In this document: positions 53,548 through 63,137 of the stretch, one piece after another
Layout: each line of letters begins with the position of its first letter
Numbering within the stretch: the first letter of the stretch is position 1
From: Bacteroidota bacterium
Lineage (GTDB): Bacteria; Bacteroidota; Bacteroidia; Chitinophagales; Chitinophagaceae
Assembly (NCBI GenBank): GCA_018267725.1
Contig: JAFDXY010000009.1
Location: 455,000-518,999 of the forward strand
DNA length: 64,000 nucleotides
Reading direction: 5' to 3'
The notes under the pieces: generated by a model
What the model was told of the DNA's origin: nothing
What the model saw: the letters and a program-made list of their open reading frames with translations, nothing else
The model's database searches: none
Position numbers and translations under genes: made by a program

Positions 53548-53952
53548 ATGAAAAAAACTTTACTCATATTTTTTCTTATAGGCTGTATTGTTGCTTTCTC
53601 TCAACAACCGCCGGCACAAAATAAAAATGGTGGGGCAGGATTGCAAGGTTTAAAAATAGCATATATTACCAAACAGTTAGACCTTACCACCAATGAAGCC
53701 CAAATGTTTTGGCCTGTTTATTTCAATTATATTAATGAGCTAAAACAAGCAAGGCAAAATAATAAAACCAATGAAATAGCTTCTGATGAAGCAATTTTAA
53801 ACGTTAAGAAAAAATACTTCACCGAATTTAAAAAAGTTCTTGGTTCAGATGTGCGAGCCAATAAAGTATATACAATAGAAAGAGATTTTACTAACGAAGT
53901 AAAAAAAGAATTAGAAAAACGCCAGCAAGAACGAAAACAAATGCACAAATAA
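53548..53952 (+). CDS. Small exported helical protein (Spy/CpxP-like arrangement)
   Basis: This 134-residue protein has a signal peptide (MKKTLLIFFLIGCIVAFSQQ) followed by two long charged helices: IAYITKQLDLTTNEAQMFWPVYFNYINELKQ and KYFTEFKKVLGSDVRANKVYTIERDF, ending in a Lys/Arg-rich coil KKELEKRQQERKQ. The LDLTxxEAxxFWPxY pattern resembles periplasmic Spy/CpxP-type or LTXXQ proteins that often follow sigma/anti-sigma pairs in Bacteroidota. It is 15 nt downstream of the putative anti-sigma gene, so it probably senses or buffers envelope stress. The exact family is not certain. Confidence 0.72.
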   Translation: MKKTLLIFFLIGCIVAFSQQPPAQNKNGGAGLQGLKIAYITKQLDLTTNEAQMFWPVYFNYINELKQARQNNKTNEIASDEAILNVKKKYFTEFKKVLGSDVRANKVYTIERDFTNEVKKELEKRQQERKQMHK

Positions 53953-54008
53953 AATTTTCGAAGCCCGAAATTTACATGCACTTAAAATAATTATGCAAAG
54001 TAGTTTAA

Positions 54009-54016
54009 TACTTTTG
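54009..54016 (+). promoter_or_regulatory. Candidate promoter -7 element close to the LLM gene start
   Basis: TACTTTTG fits TAnnTTTG and ends 4 nt before the ATG at 54021. If it is used, the mRNA would be leaderless or nearly so. No clear -33 element is seen. Confidence 0.4.
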
Positions 54017-54020
54017 TATA

Positions 54021-55070
54021 ATGGAATTTGGAATAAGCACTTTTGGAGAAATAACTCCCGATAAAACCTCAGGTAACGCCCACAATGCACATAAACGCAT
54101 ACAAGAATTATTACAAGAAGCCAAACTTGCCGATGATATAGAATTAGATGTATTTGCATTAGGAGAACATCATAGAGAAGATTACGTAATTTCTTCTCCT
54201 GAAATTATATTAGCCGCAGCCGCAAGCATTACAAAAAAAATAAAATTTATAAGTGCTGTTACTGTATTAAGTTCAGCAGATCCGGTTAGGATATTTCAGC
54301 AATACGCAACACTCGATTTAATTTCAAACGGAAGAGCAGAAATAATGGCAGGCAGAGGTTCTTTTATAGAATCATTCCCTTTGTTTGGATATAATTTGCA
54401 AGATTATGATGAACTGTTTATTGAAAAATTAGATTTACTGTTAAACATTAACCAACACGAAATTGTTGCTTGGAAAGGAAAACATCGTACAGAAATAAAT
54501 AACCTTGGCGTTTATCCAAGACCCCTACAACAACAACTTCCTATTTGGATTGCCGTTGGCGGAACGCCCGCATCTGTTATACGTGCAGGCAGTTTAAATT
54601 TACCATTAACCATTGCTATTTTAGGCGGAAGCCCTCATCAATTTACACAGCTCACCAATTTATATCGCAAAGCAGCACAACAAGCAGGGCATAATATAAA
54701 TCAACTTAAATTATGCATTAACGAACATTTATATATTTCAAATTCAGACAATGAAGCAAGAAATGAATTTTGGCCTGTGTATGAAAAAATTATGAACAAA
54801 ATTGGTAAAGAACGAGGTTGGAGTAAAATGCAAAAAGAGCATTTTGATACTTTGTGTGAACCCGATGGACCTTTATTGGTAGGCAGCCCCGAAACAGTTA
54901 TAAGTAAACTAATATACCAATACAAATTATTTAAAAATACCAGATTTCTTGCCCAAATTATTACAGGAAATATTGCACACGAAAAAATTATGCAATCAAT
55001 AAAATTGTTTGGGGAAGAAGTTGTTCCGGCAGTTAAAACTGCTTTAAATAATTTAAACAAAACAATTTAA
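54021..55070 (+). CDS. LLM-class flavin-dependent oxidoreductase (luciferase-like monooxygenase)
   Basis: This 349-residue TIM-barrel protein of the bacterial luciferase superfamily has DVFALGEHHREDYVISSPEIILAAAA (about residue 45), the flavin-contacting DPVRIFQQYATLDLISNGRAEIMAGRGSF (about 90-120) and PIWIAVGGTPASVIRAG (about 170). It binds FMN or F420; the substrate is unknown. It is followed after 11 nt by an SDR gene, so both may process one metabolite. A promoter-like element stands just before the start. Confidence 0.92.
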   Translation: MEFGISTFGEITPDKTSGNAHNAHKRIQELLQEAKLADDIELDVFALGEHHREDYVISSPEIILAAAASITKKIKFISAVTVLSSADPVRIFQQYATLDLISNGRAEIMAGRGSFIESFPLFGYNLQDYDELFIEKLDLLLNINQHEIVAWKGKHRTEINNLGVYPRPLQQQLPIWIAVGGTPASVIRAGSLNLPLTIAILGGSPHQFTQLTNLYRKAAQQAGHNINQLKLCINEHLYISNSDNEARNEFWPVYEKIMNKIGKERGWSKMQKEHFDTLCEPDGPLLVGSPETVISKLIYQYKLFKNTRFLAQIITGNIAHEKIMQSIKLFGEEVVPAVKTALNNLNKTI

Positions 55071-55081
55071 ATATTTTTATT

Positions 55082-55795
55082 ATGAGTAAATTAATAAACA
55101 AAGTAGCTTATATAACAGGCGGTAGCAAAGGCATTGGTTTAGGTATTGCAAAAACTTTGGTAGCCGAAGGAATGAAAGTAGCCATTACAGGAAGAGATAT
55201 AGCAGCAGTAAAAAAAGCTGCTGAAATTATAGATACAAGTGGAACAAATGTTTTAGCCATTCAATCTAATGTTAGTTGTTTAGAAGATGAAATAAAAGCC
55301 ATACAACAAACAATAAAACATTTTGGACAATTAAATGTAGTTATAGCCAATGCAGGTATTGGTATTTTAAAATCTATTGAATCCTTAACTGCCGAAGAAT
55401 GGAAAACAACTATTGATACTAACCTTACCGGTGTGTTTAATACAGTAAAAGCCAGTATTGATGCCATAAAACAAAACCAAGGATATATTATAACTATTGC
55501 AAGTTTAGCGGGTACAAATTTTTTTGAAAAAGGTAGTGCATACAATGCAAGCAAATATGGCTTGGTTGGTTTTTCGCAAGCCATTATGTTAGACCTACGC
55601 AAATACGGTGTTAAAGTAACTACTATTATGCCCGGCTCTGTTACATCGTATTTTAATAATCATACTCCAACTGAAGAAGATGCATGGAAAATTCAACCTG
55701 AAGATATTGGTGAAATGGTTGTTGGACTTTTAAAAATGCATCCGAGAACATTACCCAGTAAAATAGAAGTAAGGCCAACTACACCCAAAAAATAA
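55082..55795 (+). CDS. Short-chain dehydrogenase/reductase
   Basis: This 237-residue classical SDR has the NAD(P) motif TGGSKGIGLGIAKTL (residues 12-26), NAGIGILKS (about 88), the catalytic Ser in ITIASLAGTN and YNASKYGLVGF with the Tyr-Lys pair (about 155), and the PGSVTSYF loop. The specificity is unclear: 3-oxoacyl reductases and many alcohol dehydrogenases share these motifs. It is probably cotranscribed with the LLM oxidoreductase 11 nt upstream. Confidence 0.93.
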   Translation: MSKLINKVAYITGGSKGIGLGIAKTLVAEGMKVAITGRDIAAVKKAAEIIDTSGTNVLAIQSNVSCLEDEIKAIQQTIKHFGQLNVVIANAGIGILKSIESLTAEEWKTTIDTNLTGVFNTVKASIDAIKQNQGYIITIASLAGTNFFEKGSAYNASKYGLVGFSQAIMLDLRKYGVKVTTIMPGSVTSYFNNHTPTEEDAWKIQPEDIGEMVVGLLKMHPRTLPSKIEVRPTTPKK

Positions 55796-55835
55796 AATAT
55801 AATGTTTGTTATAAAATACTAACGCAATATTTTTT

Positions 55836-56192
55836 ATGCAGAAACAAACATTTTTAAACGCAGTAACCAACGCATTAAATGGAATATTTTTCTTTTTTAA
55901 AAAAGAAAGAAACGCTAAAATTCAATTATGCATTGCATTGCTTGTGCTGTTAATGAGTTATTATTTTAAACTTGATAAAAGTGAGTGGATGATAGTGTGT
56001 TTATGTATTGCAATGGTTATTGGTTTAGAAATGATAAACAGTGCTATTGAAAAATTGTGCAACGCAATACATCCTGAAATACATCCGCTTATTAAACAAA
56101 CAAAAGATATTGCTGCCGGGGCAGTGCTTTGGATGTGTATTATAAGCGGAATAATTGGTGCAATTATTTTCTTACCAAAAATATTCAACTAA
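55836..56192 (+). CDS. dgkA: Diacylglycerol/undecaprenol kinase family protein
   Basis: This 118-residue integral membrane kinase has three predicted helices. The family signature is visible in GLEMINSAIEKLCNAIHP (catalytic Glu region, about residue 70), with RNAKIQLCIALLVLL before it and KDIAAGAVLWM after it. Members phosphorylate diacylglycerol or, in Gram-positives and Bacteroidota, possibly undecaprenol, feeding the cell-wall lipid carrier pool. It is a single-gene unit 40 nt after the SDR gene, convergent with the WD40-caspase gene. Confidence 0.9.
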   Translation: MQKQTFLNAVTNALNGIFFFFKKERNAKIQLCIALLVLLMSYYFKLDKSEWMIVCLCIAMVIGLEMINSAIEKLCNAIHPEIHPLIKQTKDIAAGAVLWMCIISGIIGAIIFLPKIFN

Positions 56193-56231
56193 TTTTTTGT
56201 GAGTAAAAAACATATTTTATATTTTTTACAT

Positions 56232-59200
56232 TTACCAAACATTCCAATCTGTAACATTTGTTTCTGTTCTTGAATTGGGTTTTTGTAATCCGTTTGTTAG
56301 TTGCACCACTCTTGCCGTAACATATTTTTTTAAGTTTTGCACGGTAAGTGTTTCATATTTATTCATAGCTTCTATAACACTATAAGTAAACACACCGTTT
56401 TTTAAATTACCTTGTTCTAACGCATATTGTGTGCCGGCTGCTGCAGAAATTACTGTAGTGCCAGTACTTCTGCTAACATTGGTAAAATAATTTTGCATTA
56501 ATTCAAAGCTGTTATTGGATCCTGCTTTTTTTGTTGGTCTAACATTTAATCTTACACTTCTAACACCTTTGGCTTCTAAATCTTTTTTAGATTGTTCGGC
56601 CATTACCATATCTTCTTTATCTACTTCTCCGCTATGGCAAGCATCTATTAACATTAATTTTTTTCTTGGAGCAATACCATCAAATAAACTTTCTAATTCA
56701 TCATATAACAAACCATTTTGCTGAGGTTCATTAAAGTTTACATTGTAAGTAGAGAGGTAGTAATCAAAATCTTTGTTCAACATTCCATGCCCGCTGTAAG
56801 CAAGTATTACTTTATCGTTTACAGTTAATTTTTTTAATTTTTCTTTTATAGAAAGAATATTTTTTACCAATACATTTTCATCAAACAAAGTATCTATTAA
56901 AAAATTATCTGTTGCTTTTTCTTTAAGTTTTAATGCTAAATCTCTAATGTCTTTAACACTCCAACTTAAATTATGCCCTTCTTCTTTAAATTGATTAATG
57001 CCAATACCAATAAAATAAGTTGTTGTTTTTATTTTGCTTAGTGGTTTATATTGAAGGGTTAATGGGTTCCTATAACTTTCTATACCATTTATATTTACAA
57101 CAGAAACTTCTATATTATTAATGTTTGCAGATAAGGGAATAGTAATAACCGTATCAAAGTTTTTCTTTTTTCGTTTTGATAAATCAATTCCTTTCATTCC
57201 AAACAAAGGGCTTTCATTTACCCATGCATTAAATTTTTGAAGAATGATATTAGGGTCTGATGCTGAAATTTTAAGTTGAATAGATGGTGCTTTTTGTTCG
57301 TAATTAATTTCATTTATGTTTTTAATTATTGTTACAGGAACGCTATAACTGTTGCTAAATGCAGTAGTATCTATACCAACTTTTTTTATGCGTTTTATAT
57401 ATGCTTTTTCGTAAGAGTTTGTTAGTGTAGTATCTTTATAATTAAATAGTTTTAAAATTTTATCGGGGCGATTGTATTTTAAATCTAATTGATCAAAAGA
57501 AATGGTTTGTAATTCGGGCGTTATATAATATAATGTTTTAGCCGTGTTGGGCGAGCATTGATAGTATCCATCTTCCGATAGTGTTATATAATCATTATTT
57601 CCGAACGATAAAAATGTTGCAATTAGTTTTCCTGTTTTGGCATTCCAAAGTTTACACGTTCTATCTTCAGATATTGAAAGTACTTTTTCGCCTGTAGCAT
57701 CAAACTCAACATAAGTAACATTATCTGAGTGGCCCGATAAAGTAAACAAACATTTGTTTTGCAATGCATCCCAAATTCTTACTGTTTTATCTTTGCATGC
57801 TGTTACTATATATTTTGGTTGTGTACCAAAATCGGCATAATTAATATCATCAATATCATGCTTTAAAGTTTTATAACATTTGTTGGTTTCTAAATCCCAA
57901 ACTTTTACAGTACTATCGTAAGAAGCCGAAACTAAAAATCTGTTATTCCAACTATAACGTACACTGTTTACCCACATGTTGTGCCCTTCAAAATTTTTTA
58001 ATAATGCTCCTGTATTTGCGTCCCAAACTTTTACGGTTTGATCTCTGCTTGCAGTTGCAATTGTTTTATCATCGGGGCTAAATGTTGCATATAAAACATA
58101 ATCGGTATGCCCTGTTAATTTAAATTTTAATTCTGCCTTATCAACATCATAAACATAAGCACAAGTATCTGCATAACTGCATACTAAAACTTTTTTATTG
58201 TCTTTACTTAATTCAACATTATAATCGCCTGTTTTAGGAAGTGTAATTGTTTTTATAACAGTAGCTTTTCCCCAATCCCAAATTTTTATTGTACCATCTA
58301 AAGAGGTTGTTACTGCATATTTTACATCGTTACTAAAACTTGCTGCACTAAGGTGAGAAGTGTGCCCTCTAAGGCTTCCAACAATTTTTCCTGAATTAAT
58401 ATTCCAAATTTTTGCAGTATTATCATTATGACTTGTAATAAACACAACACCTTTTGGCGATGGTTTAATACTAAAAAAACTTGTTGCTTTTCCTTCTAAT
58501 TTATAAAGAATTTTTTCTTCGCTAACATCATACATTTTACCATAACCCATTATACCTGATACAGCAAAAATTCTTCTATCATCATTACTAAATGCTACTT
58601 TATCGGTTGCAGAAAATTTTTCGTTCATATCATTGGTTTGAAAATTTTTTATTACTTGTAAAGTTTTTGCATCAAGCATAAAAAATTTTCCGCTACTACC
58701 GCCTACTACTATATATTTTTCATTATTACTAAATTTTGCGTAGCTACAATTTATAGAATCGTTAGCATAATTTTTTATTACCTTAAAAGTATTTGTTTCA
58801 TAAAAAAATAATTTTCTATTACTGTTGCACACAAGTATTTTATCTCCGTTTTTTGAAAACTGCATGCTGTATATATATAAGCTATCTTTTGTAGTAGCAT
58901 CTGTTTTATTAATAAGTTTACCAGATTGTACATCCCAAAGTTTCATCCATCTATCGTACGATGAACTTAAAATTGCATTTCCATTTGGATGAAAAATTAA
59001 TTGATGAATTTTTTCTTTGTGTGCAGCAATTCGTTTTATTATTTTCTTTTTAACTATATCAAACAATACAATTTCACAAGTATCACTATAATGATAGTTA
59101 TATGCCAAAGCAACTATGTTTCCTGCCGGATTAAAAACGCATTTGCTCATCATTTCATTTTCATTTTTTAAAGCAGTAATTATTTTTCCGGTATAAATAT

Positions 59201-59495
59201 CCCATTCATAAAAAAAACCATCATCACTACAAGCAATAACAGTTTTATTGTTTGGATTAAAATCTACACTTTGCACTTTAGCATTAAAGTTGGTGAAGTT
59301 TTGTAAAAGCCTTCCTGTATTAACTTCCCAAACTTTTACAGTTCTATCTTCACTTCCTGTTACAATAAATTTTCCGTTTTTACTAAATGCAAAATCTTTT
59401 ATTGCATCGTTATGGCCAATAGGTAGCATTAGCCTTGGAGGTTGGGCATATATTGTTTGTATAAAAAAGATAAATATTAGTGTAAACCGATGCAT
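56232..59495 (-). CDS. Secreted WD40-repeat protein with C-terminal caspase-like (C14) peptidase domain
   Basis: The protein is about 1087 residues from the ATG at 59493-59495, which gives a signal peptide (MHRFTLIFIFFIQTIYAQ). About 12 WD40 units follow (residues about 25-650, for example HNDAIKDFAFSKNGKFIVTGSEDRT and DGTIKIWDWG), then a beta-rich linker, then a caspase-like domain. There the catalytic dyad is His903 in AYSGHGM and Cys953 in LIDACHSGEVD (numbering from this start). The frame extends 14 codons upstream, but that lacks a signal peptide. Orthocaspases often carry WD40 or other repeats, but a secreted version suggests an extracellular or periplasmic role. It has no type IX secretion C-terminal domain that I can see. 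Confidence 0.9.
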   Translation of the reverse strand: MHRFTLIFIFFIQTIYAQPPRLMLPIGHNDAIKDFAFSKNGKFIVTGSEDRTVKVWEVNTGRLLQNFTNFNAKVQSVDFNPNNKTVIACSDDGFFYEWDIYTGKIITALKNENEMMSKCVFNPAGNIVALAYNYHYSDTCEIVLFDIVKKKIIKRIAAHKEKIHQLIFHPNGNAILSSSYDRWMKLWDVQSGKLINKTDATTKDSLYIYSMQFSKNGDKILVCNSNRKLFFYETNTFKVIKNYANDSINCSYAKFSNNEKYIVVGGSSGKFFMLDAKTLQVIKNFQTNDMNEKFSATDKVAFSNDDRRIFAVSGIMGYGKMYDVSEEKILYKLEGKATSFFSIKPSPKGVVFITSHNDNTAKIWNINSGKIVGSLRGHTSHLSAASFSNDVKYAVTTSLDGTIKIWDWGKATVIKTITLPKTGDYNVELSKDNKKVLVCSYADTCAYVYDVDKAELKFKLTGHTDYVLYATFSPDDKTIATASRDQTVKVWDANTGALLKNFEGHNMWVNSVRYSWNNRFLVSASYDSTVKVWDLETNKCYKTLKHDIDDINYADFGTQPKYIVTACKDKTVRIWDALQNKCLFTLSGHSDNVTYVEFDATGEKVLSISEDRTCKLWNAKTGKLIATFLSFGNNDYITLSEDGYYQCSPNTAKTLYYITPELQTISFDQLDLKYNRPDKILKLFNYKDTTLTNSYEKAYIKRIKKVGIDTTAFSNSYSVPVTIIKNINEINYEQKAPSIQLKISASDPNIILQKFNAWVNESPLFGMKGIDLSKRKKKNFDTVITIPLSANINNIEVSVVNINGIESYRNPLTLQYKPLSKIKTTTYFIGIGINQFKEEGHNLSWSVKDIRDLALKLKEKATDNFLIDTLFDENVLVKNILSIKEKLKKLTVNDKVILAYSGHGMLNKDFDYYLSTYNVNFNEPQQNGLLYDELESLFDGIAPRKKLMLIDACHSGEVDKEDMVMAEQSKKDLEAKGVRSVRLNVRPTKKAGSNNSFELMQNYFTNVSRSTGTTVISAAAGTQYALEQGNLKNGVFTYSVIEAMNKYETLTVQNLKKYVTARVVQLTNGLQKPNSRTETNVTDWNVW

Positions 59496-59587
59496 AAAAA
59501 GTTTTCTCAAAAATCTTATTTTAATATTATTAAACAATACTCAATATTGTGTATTTTTTATTTGTTTTGTAAAGAAGAAAATATGAA

Positions 59588-59621
59588 ATAAAAAATGCCT
59601 TGCTAAATAAACAAGGCATTT
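59588..59621 (-). terminator. Rho-independent terminator
   Basis: On the minus strand the 9-bp stem AATGCCTTG/CAAGGCATT with a 9-nt loop is followed by TTTTTATTTC, about 30 nt after the stop of the TolB-like protein gene. Confidence 0.85.
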
Positions 59622-59648
59622 GAAATATAATTTGGTTGGTATGTGTTT

Positions 59649-62600
59649 TTAAAAATCAAATCCTAAAGCAAAATAAAATTGTGGAGAGCCTTTAAATATT
59701 CCTTTCATTGGCCATGCTAAATCTGCACGCATAAAATAACCTAATAAAGTGCTTCTTACACCAAAGCCGTAGCCGCCGGCAAAAGGTCCTAAACCACCTG
59801 CATCAATACGCACTACAACAGGGTTGTTTGGTAAAGAATATACTTCGCTTGGGCGATGTATGCCATTGTATTTTCCATTCCATGCCGTACCTAAATCTAT
59901 AAACTGTACAACTTGAAAATTTCTTATAAATGCATTGTTAATAGGTTTGTTTAATAAAGTTGCAAATACAGGAAAACGTAATTCACTATTAATTACAAAT
60001 GCATTGTTTCCGTTGGCAACATTTTGTGTATAACCACGCATATTAATGGCTAATGATTGAAACGCATAAGTTTGATCGGGTGCCGGTGCATTGTTATTGT
60101 TAAAGCGTGGATTAATCCAACCATCTACACCTCCTAAATAATAAATTATTTTTTGTGTACCCCAACTAAAATCGGCAGCAGCTCTGGTTGCCCAAATAAA
60201 ATTGCGATATATTTTTACATAATTTCTTGCATCAAAACCTAAGTTATAAGTATTGTTGTTTCCTGCACCTGTTGGTCTGCTAAAATCTAAATACACTTTC
60301 CAGCGTAAACCATTCCAAATATTTTGTGTAGGGTTTAATGTGTTATCGTAAACATATTCTAACCTTCCTACCATATAACTGTTTAATGTATCGGGATACT
60401 TTAAAGAAGCAGTGTCAAGAGGTTTTAAAACCCCTCTGTCTGTTCTATAACCAACAGTTAAACTTAAACGTTTGGTTTCATCAAAAGGATAAGAAACTGT
60501 TCCTTGATACAAATTAGTGTATAACATATTATCGTAACCACCTGCAGGGTAAAAGTTAGATATATTACTTCTGTAATATGTTAATTGCCAATCAAACCTT
60601 CTTCTTAAATTTTTAAATGAAAAGAAAACATCTTTATCTTTTATATCTGTTCCAAATCTGTAGCCGCCTACAAATTTTATATCTTCAAACAAATCTGCTA
60701 CGCCGGCTCTAAAACTCCAGTTTAAATCGCTTCCGTTTAATTGAATGGGGCCTTGCCCTCCGCCATATTGCTGATAACGATTTACTAAAACATTATTGGT
60801 TAATCCGCTTAAAATATAATCGGCACTATACTTCATTCTGTAATTAAACAGTTTTGAATTTTGAAGCCATGTTTTTTTAGCGGGTGTATTGTTTGCTTGT
60901 TCTGTTGTTGAAGTTTTATTGTAAGCAGTATCGGGCTTTTCGTTATCAAATTCTGTTTGAAAAACTTTTTTATTTTTTTTATTTGAAGAAGTATCTGTTG
61001 CCGATGGTTGTGTGGATGTTTTATAGTTGGTTGCTTTTCCTTCTGCAATTTTTTTATCGTTTACCAATGCTTTCAAATACGCAGTAGGTCTTGCATTTAC
61101 ATTACGTTTTGCTAATGCTTCTTCGTTTACTTTTAGTTTATACAAATATTTATAATCTCCTTCACGGCGTGTTTCACTTACTTGCCCATTGTTGCCTGCA
61201 ATTCTTGTTTCTAATATTGAGCTTTGATAATTGGTTATAGGAAATGTATAAGTTGAATCTTTATACACTTGAAAATAACTAATACTGTCTGCCTCTTGTT
61301 TACGCCATGCAGTTAAGGTAGAATCTAACTCTTTGGGAGATGGATTACGCAACAATTCATCTCCTACATAATACAATGTATCTAAACCGGTACGTTGTGT
61401 TGAAAAGAAACCTGCCCAACGATTACCAATTCCATTTTCATCGGATATATAAGTAAAATGGTTGGTATTGTATTGCATTGGGTAAGAGGCATTACCAAAT
61501 TTAAGATTGGTAAGTTGTGTAATTTGTTTGGTTTTTGTATTATTTAATAAATCTATAAAATAAATATTAAATCTGTTTTTACTTGGCAAAGTAGTATCGC
61601 TTGAAGGTGCATTGGGGCTTGGGCGATTAGATGAGAAAATAATTCCTGTACGGTTAGGAAATGATACAAAGGTTGGGTTTAAATCTGCATACACATCATT
61701 AGTAAGTTGTGTTGTTTTTTGTTCTTCAATTTTATAAATAAACAAATCAGGATGTCCGTTTTTTACGGCACTTAAAACCAATGTGTTGGCGTCTAACATA
61801 AACGATGCATCTAAAACTTGTTCAAACCCATCAATTTCTTGTTTAAAACGTTTGTACTGTGCAATTGCATCGTATATAAACATTTTTGTTTTGCCTCCTT
61901 CCCAATAAATTACCAAAAGCCTTGTGCCTTTTACATCCCAAGCTAAAATGGGATAGTTGGGATTAATATCTCCTTGATTGGTTCTTACGCCTTTATCTAA
62001 TAATATTTTGGTGTTCCAAAAATTTTCAACATACTTAACTTTATACACTCCTTTTTTAAATTCAACAACTGCATAATTATTGTTGCGTGGATTGGGGTTT
62101 GCCTGAAAACGGAAATAATCGTTTTTACTTACATCTTCACTTACACTTAAAACACCTTTGGGTGCATTGCGGCGTTGGCGAATATCGGCATAGTATGTAG
62201 TTTGTTCATACTGCATAAACTCTTCTAATACTTCTTTAAATTTTTTCTTGGTAATTTTTAAAGATGCATTATTTAAATTTTTATAAATGCGTGCTAAGTA
62301 TAAAAAATAAGTAACGTTTTCTTTTTTATATTTTTCGGCTATATAATACCAAAATGCATGACCCGCTAAAGTTGGTTTTGCAAATGCAAACTGATAAAAT
62401 GAATTGTAACTTCCGCTAAGCATGGCACTTTTTAATTCATCATCTTTAACGGTGCTCCAATTTTCTGCAGCATATTCAATATATCCATCGGTTAGCCATT
62501 TGGGTAAATCAAGCAATGCAGCGTTACTGGCTACTTCGCCAATATCATCTCCAAACAATAAATTTTCTACCAATACACGGGCAATACCTTCGCGTATTTG

Positions 62601-63014
62601 GCGGCGTAAGTTGTTATGGTTCCCATCAAAATAAATTACCAATTTATTATTTACTAATTTGGTTAAACCACCTGCATTTTGCCAATCTATTCCTAAACCA
62701 ATATTGCTTTGTTTATACTCATCATAACTATTGTAAACAACAATATTTGTACGGCGTTGTAAAGAGTATTCAATAAATTTTTCTAATTGCGGTAATTCTT
62801 CTTCTGCAACTTGCGATGCAAATTTTCCTAACTCGGTTCCGTTTTGAGAAGTGTAAGTATTAAAGTTGGGAGATTGATAAAACTTCCATTTAAATTTTTT
62901 AAACTGTATTCTGTTCTTTCCATATTCAACAGTATTTACCTGTGCATGCAAAGCAAAAGGCAATGCTATGGTAAGCAGAAAAAATGTTTTATAAATCAAT
63001 CGTTTCATTTGCAT
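59649..63014 (-). CDS. Exported protein with peptidase-MA-like, TolB-like propeller and outer-membrane barrel modules
   Basis: This 1121-residue protein has a signal peptide (MKRLIYKTFFLLTIALPFALHAQ) after an alternative ATG two codons later (63006-63008). Its N-terminal domain resembles gluzincin peptidase-MA proteins (IREGIARVLVENLLFGDD and LPKWLTDGYIEYAAENW), but the HExxH zinc motif is degenerate, reading REGIA. A PD40/TolB-like beta-propeller follows (about residues 340-560, LTNDVYADLNPTFVSFPNRTG). The C-terminal 350 residues look like a BamA/surface-antigen barrel ending FYFALGFDF with a terminal Phe. I know this layout from Bacteroidota proteins of unknown role, probably a surface-anchored propeller. 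Confidence 0.82.
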   Translation of the reverse strand: MQMKRLIYKTFFLLTIALPFALHAQVNTVEYGKNRIQFKKFKWKFYQSPNFNTYTSQNGTELGKFASQVAEEELPQLEKFIEYSLQRRTNIVVYNSYDEYKQSNIGLGIDWQNAGGLTKLVNNKLVIYFDGNHNNLRRQIREGIARVLVENLLFGDDIGEVASNAALLDLPKWLTDGYIEYAAENWSTVKDDELKSAMLSGSYNSFYQFAFAKPTLAGHAFWYYIAEKYKKENVTYFLYLARIYKNLNNASLKITKKKFKEVLEEFMQYEQTTYYADIRQRRNAPKGVLSVSEDVSKNDYFRFQANPNPRNNNYAVVEFKKGVYKVKYVENFWNTKILLDKGVRTNQGDINPNYPILAWDVKGTRLLVIYWEGGKTKMFIYDAIAQYKRFKQEIDGFEQVLDASFMLDANTLVLSAVKNGHPDLFIYKIEEQKTTQLTNDVYADLNPTFVSFPNRTGIIFSSNRPSPNAPSSDTTLPSKNRFNIYFIDLLNNTKTKQITQLTNLKFGNASYPMQYNTNHFTYISDENGIGNRWAGFFSTQRTGLDTLYYVGDELLRNPSPKELDSTLTAWRKQEADSISYFQVYKDSTYTFPITNYQSSILETRIAGNNGQVSETRREGDYKYLYKLKVNEEALAKRNVNARPTAYLKALVNDKKIAEGKATNYKTSTQPSATDTSSNKKNKKVFQTEFDNEKPDTAYNKTSTTEQANNTPAKKTWLQNSKLFNYRMKYSADYILSGLTNNVLVNRYQQYGGGQGPIQLNGSDLNWSFRAGVADLFEDIKFVGGYRFGTDIKDKDVFFSFKNLRRRFDWQLTYYRSNISNFYPAGGYDNMLYTNLYQGTVSYPFDETKRLSLTVGYRTDRGVLKPLDTASLKYPDTLNSYMVGRLEYVYDNTLNPTQNIWNGLRWKVYLDFSRPTGAGNNNTYNLGFDARNYVKIYRNFIWATRAAADFSWGTQKIIYYLGGVDGWINPRFNNNNAPAPDQTYAFQSLAINMRGYTQNVANGNNAFVINSELRFPVFATLLNKPINNAFIRNFQVVQFIDLGTAWNGKYNGIHRPSEVYSLPNNPVVVRIDAGGLGPFAGGYGFGVRSTLLGYFMRADLAWPMKGIFKGSPQFYFALGFDF

Positions 63015-63111
63015 ATCCTTGCTGTTTAAAATGGTAACTTAACTGCTATAAAAATTGAAGATACTTGTAAGCAGCAAGTTGTGCATATTATACTTGTTAA
63101 AAATAGGTAAT

Positions 63112-63119
63112 TAGTTTTG
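63112..63119 (+). promoter_or_regulatory. Candidate promoter -7 element
   Basis: TAGTTTTG fits TAnnTTTG and lies 18 nt before the MBL gene ATG. An upstream TTG is only 15 nt away, which is short for a -33 element. Confidence 0.4.
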
Positions 63120-63137
63120 TAAAAGAAACTTTGTATT

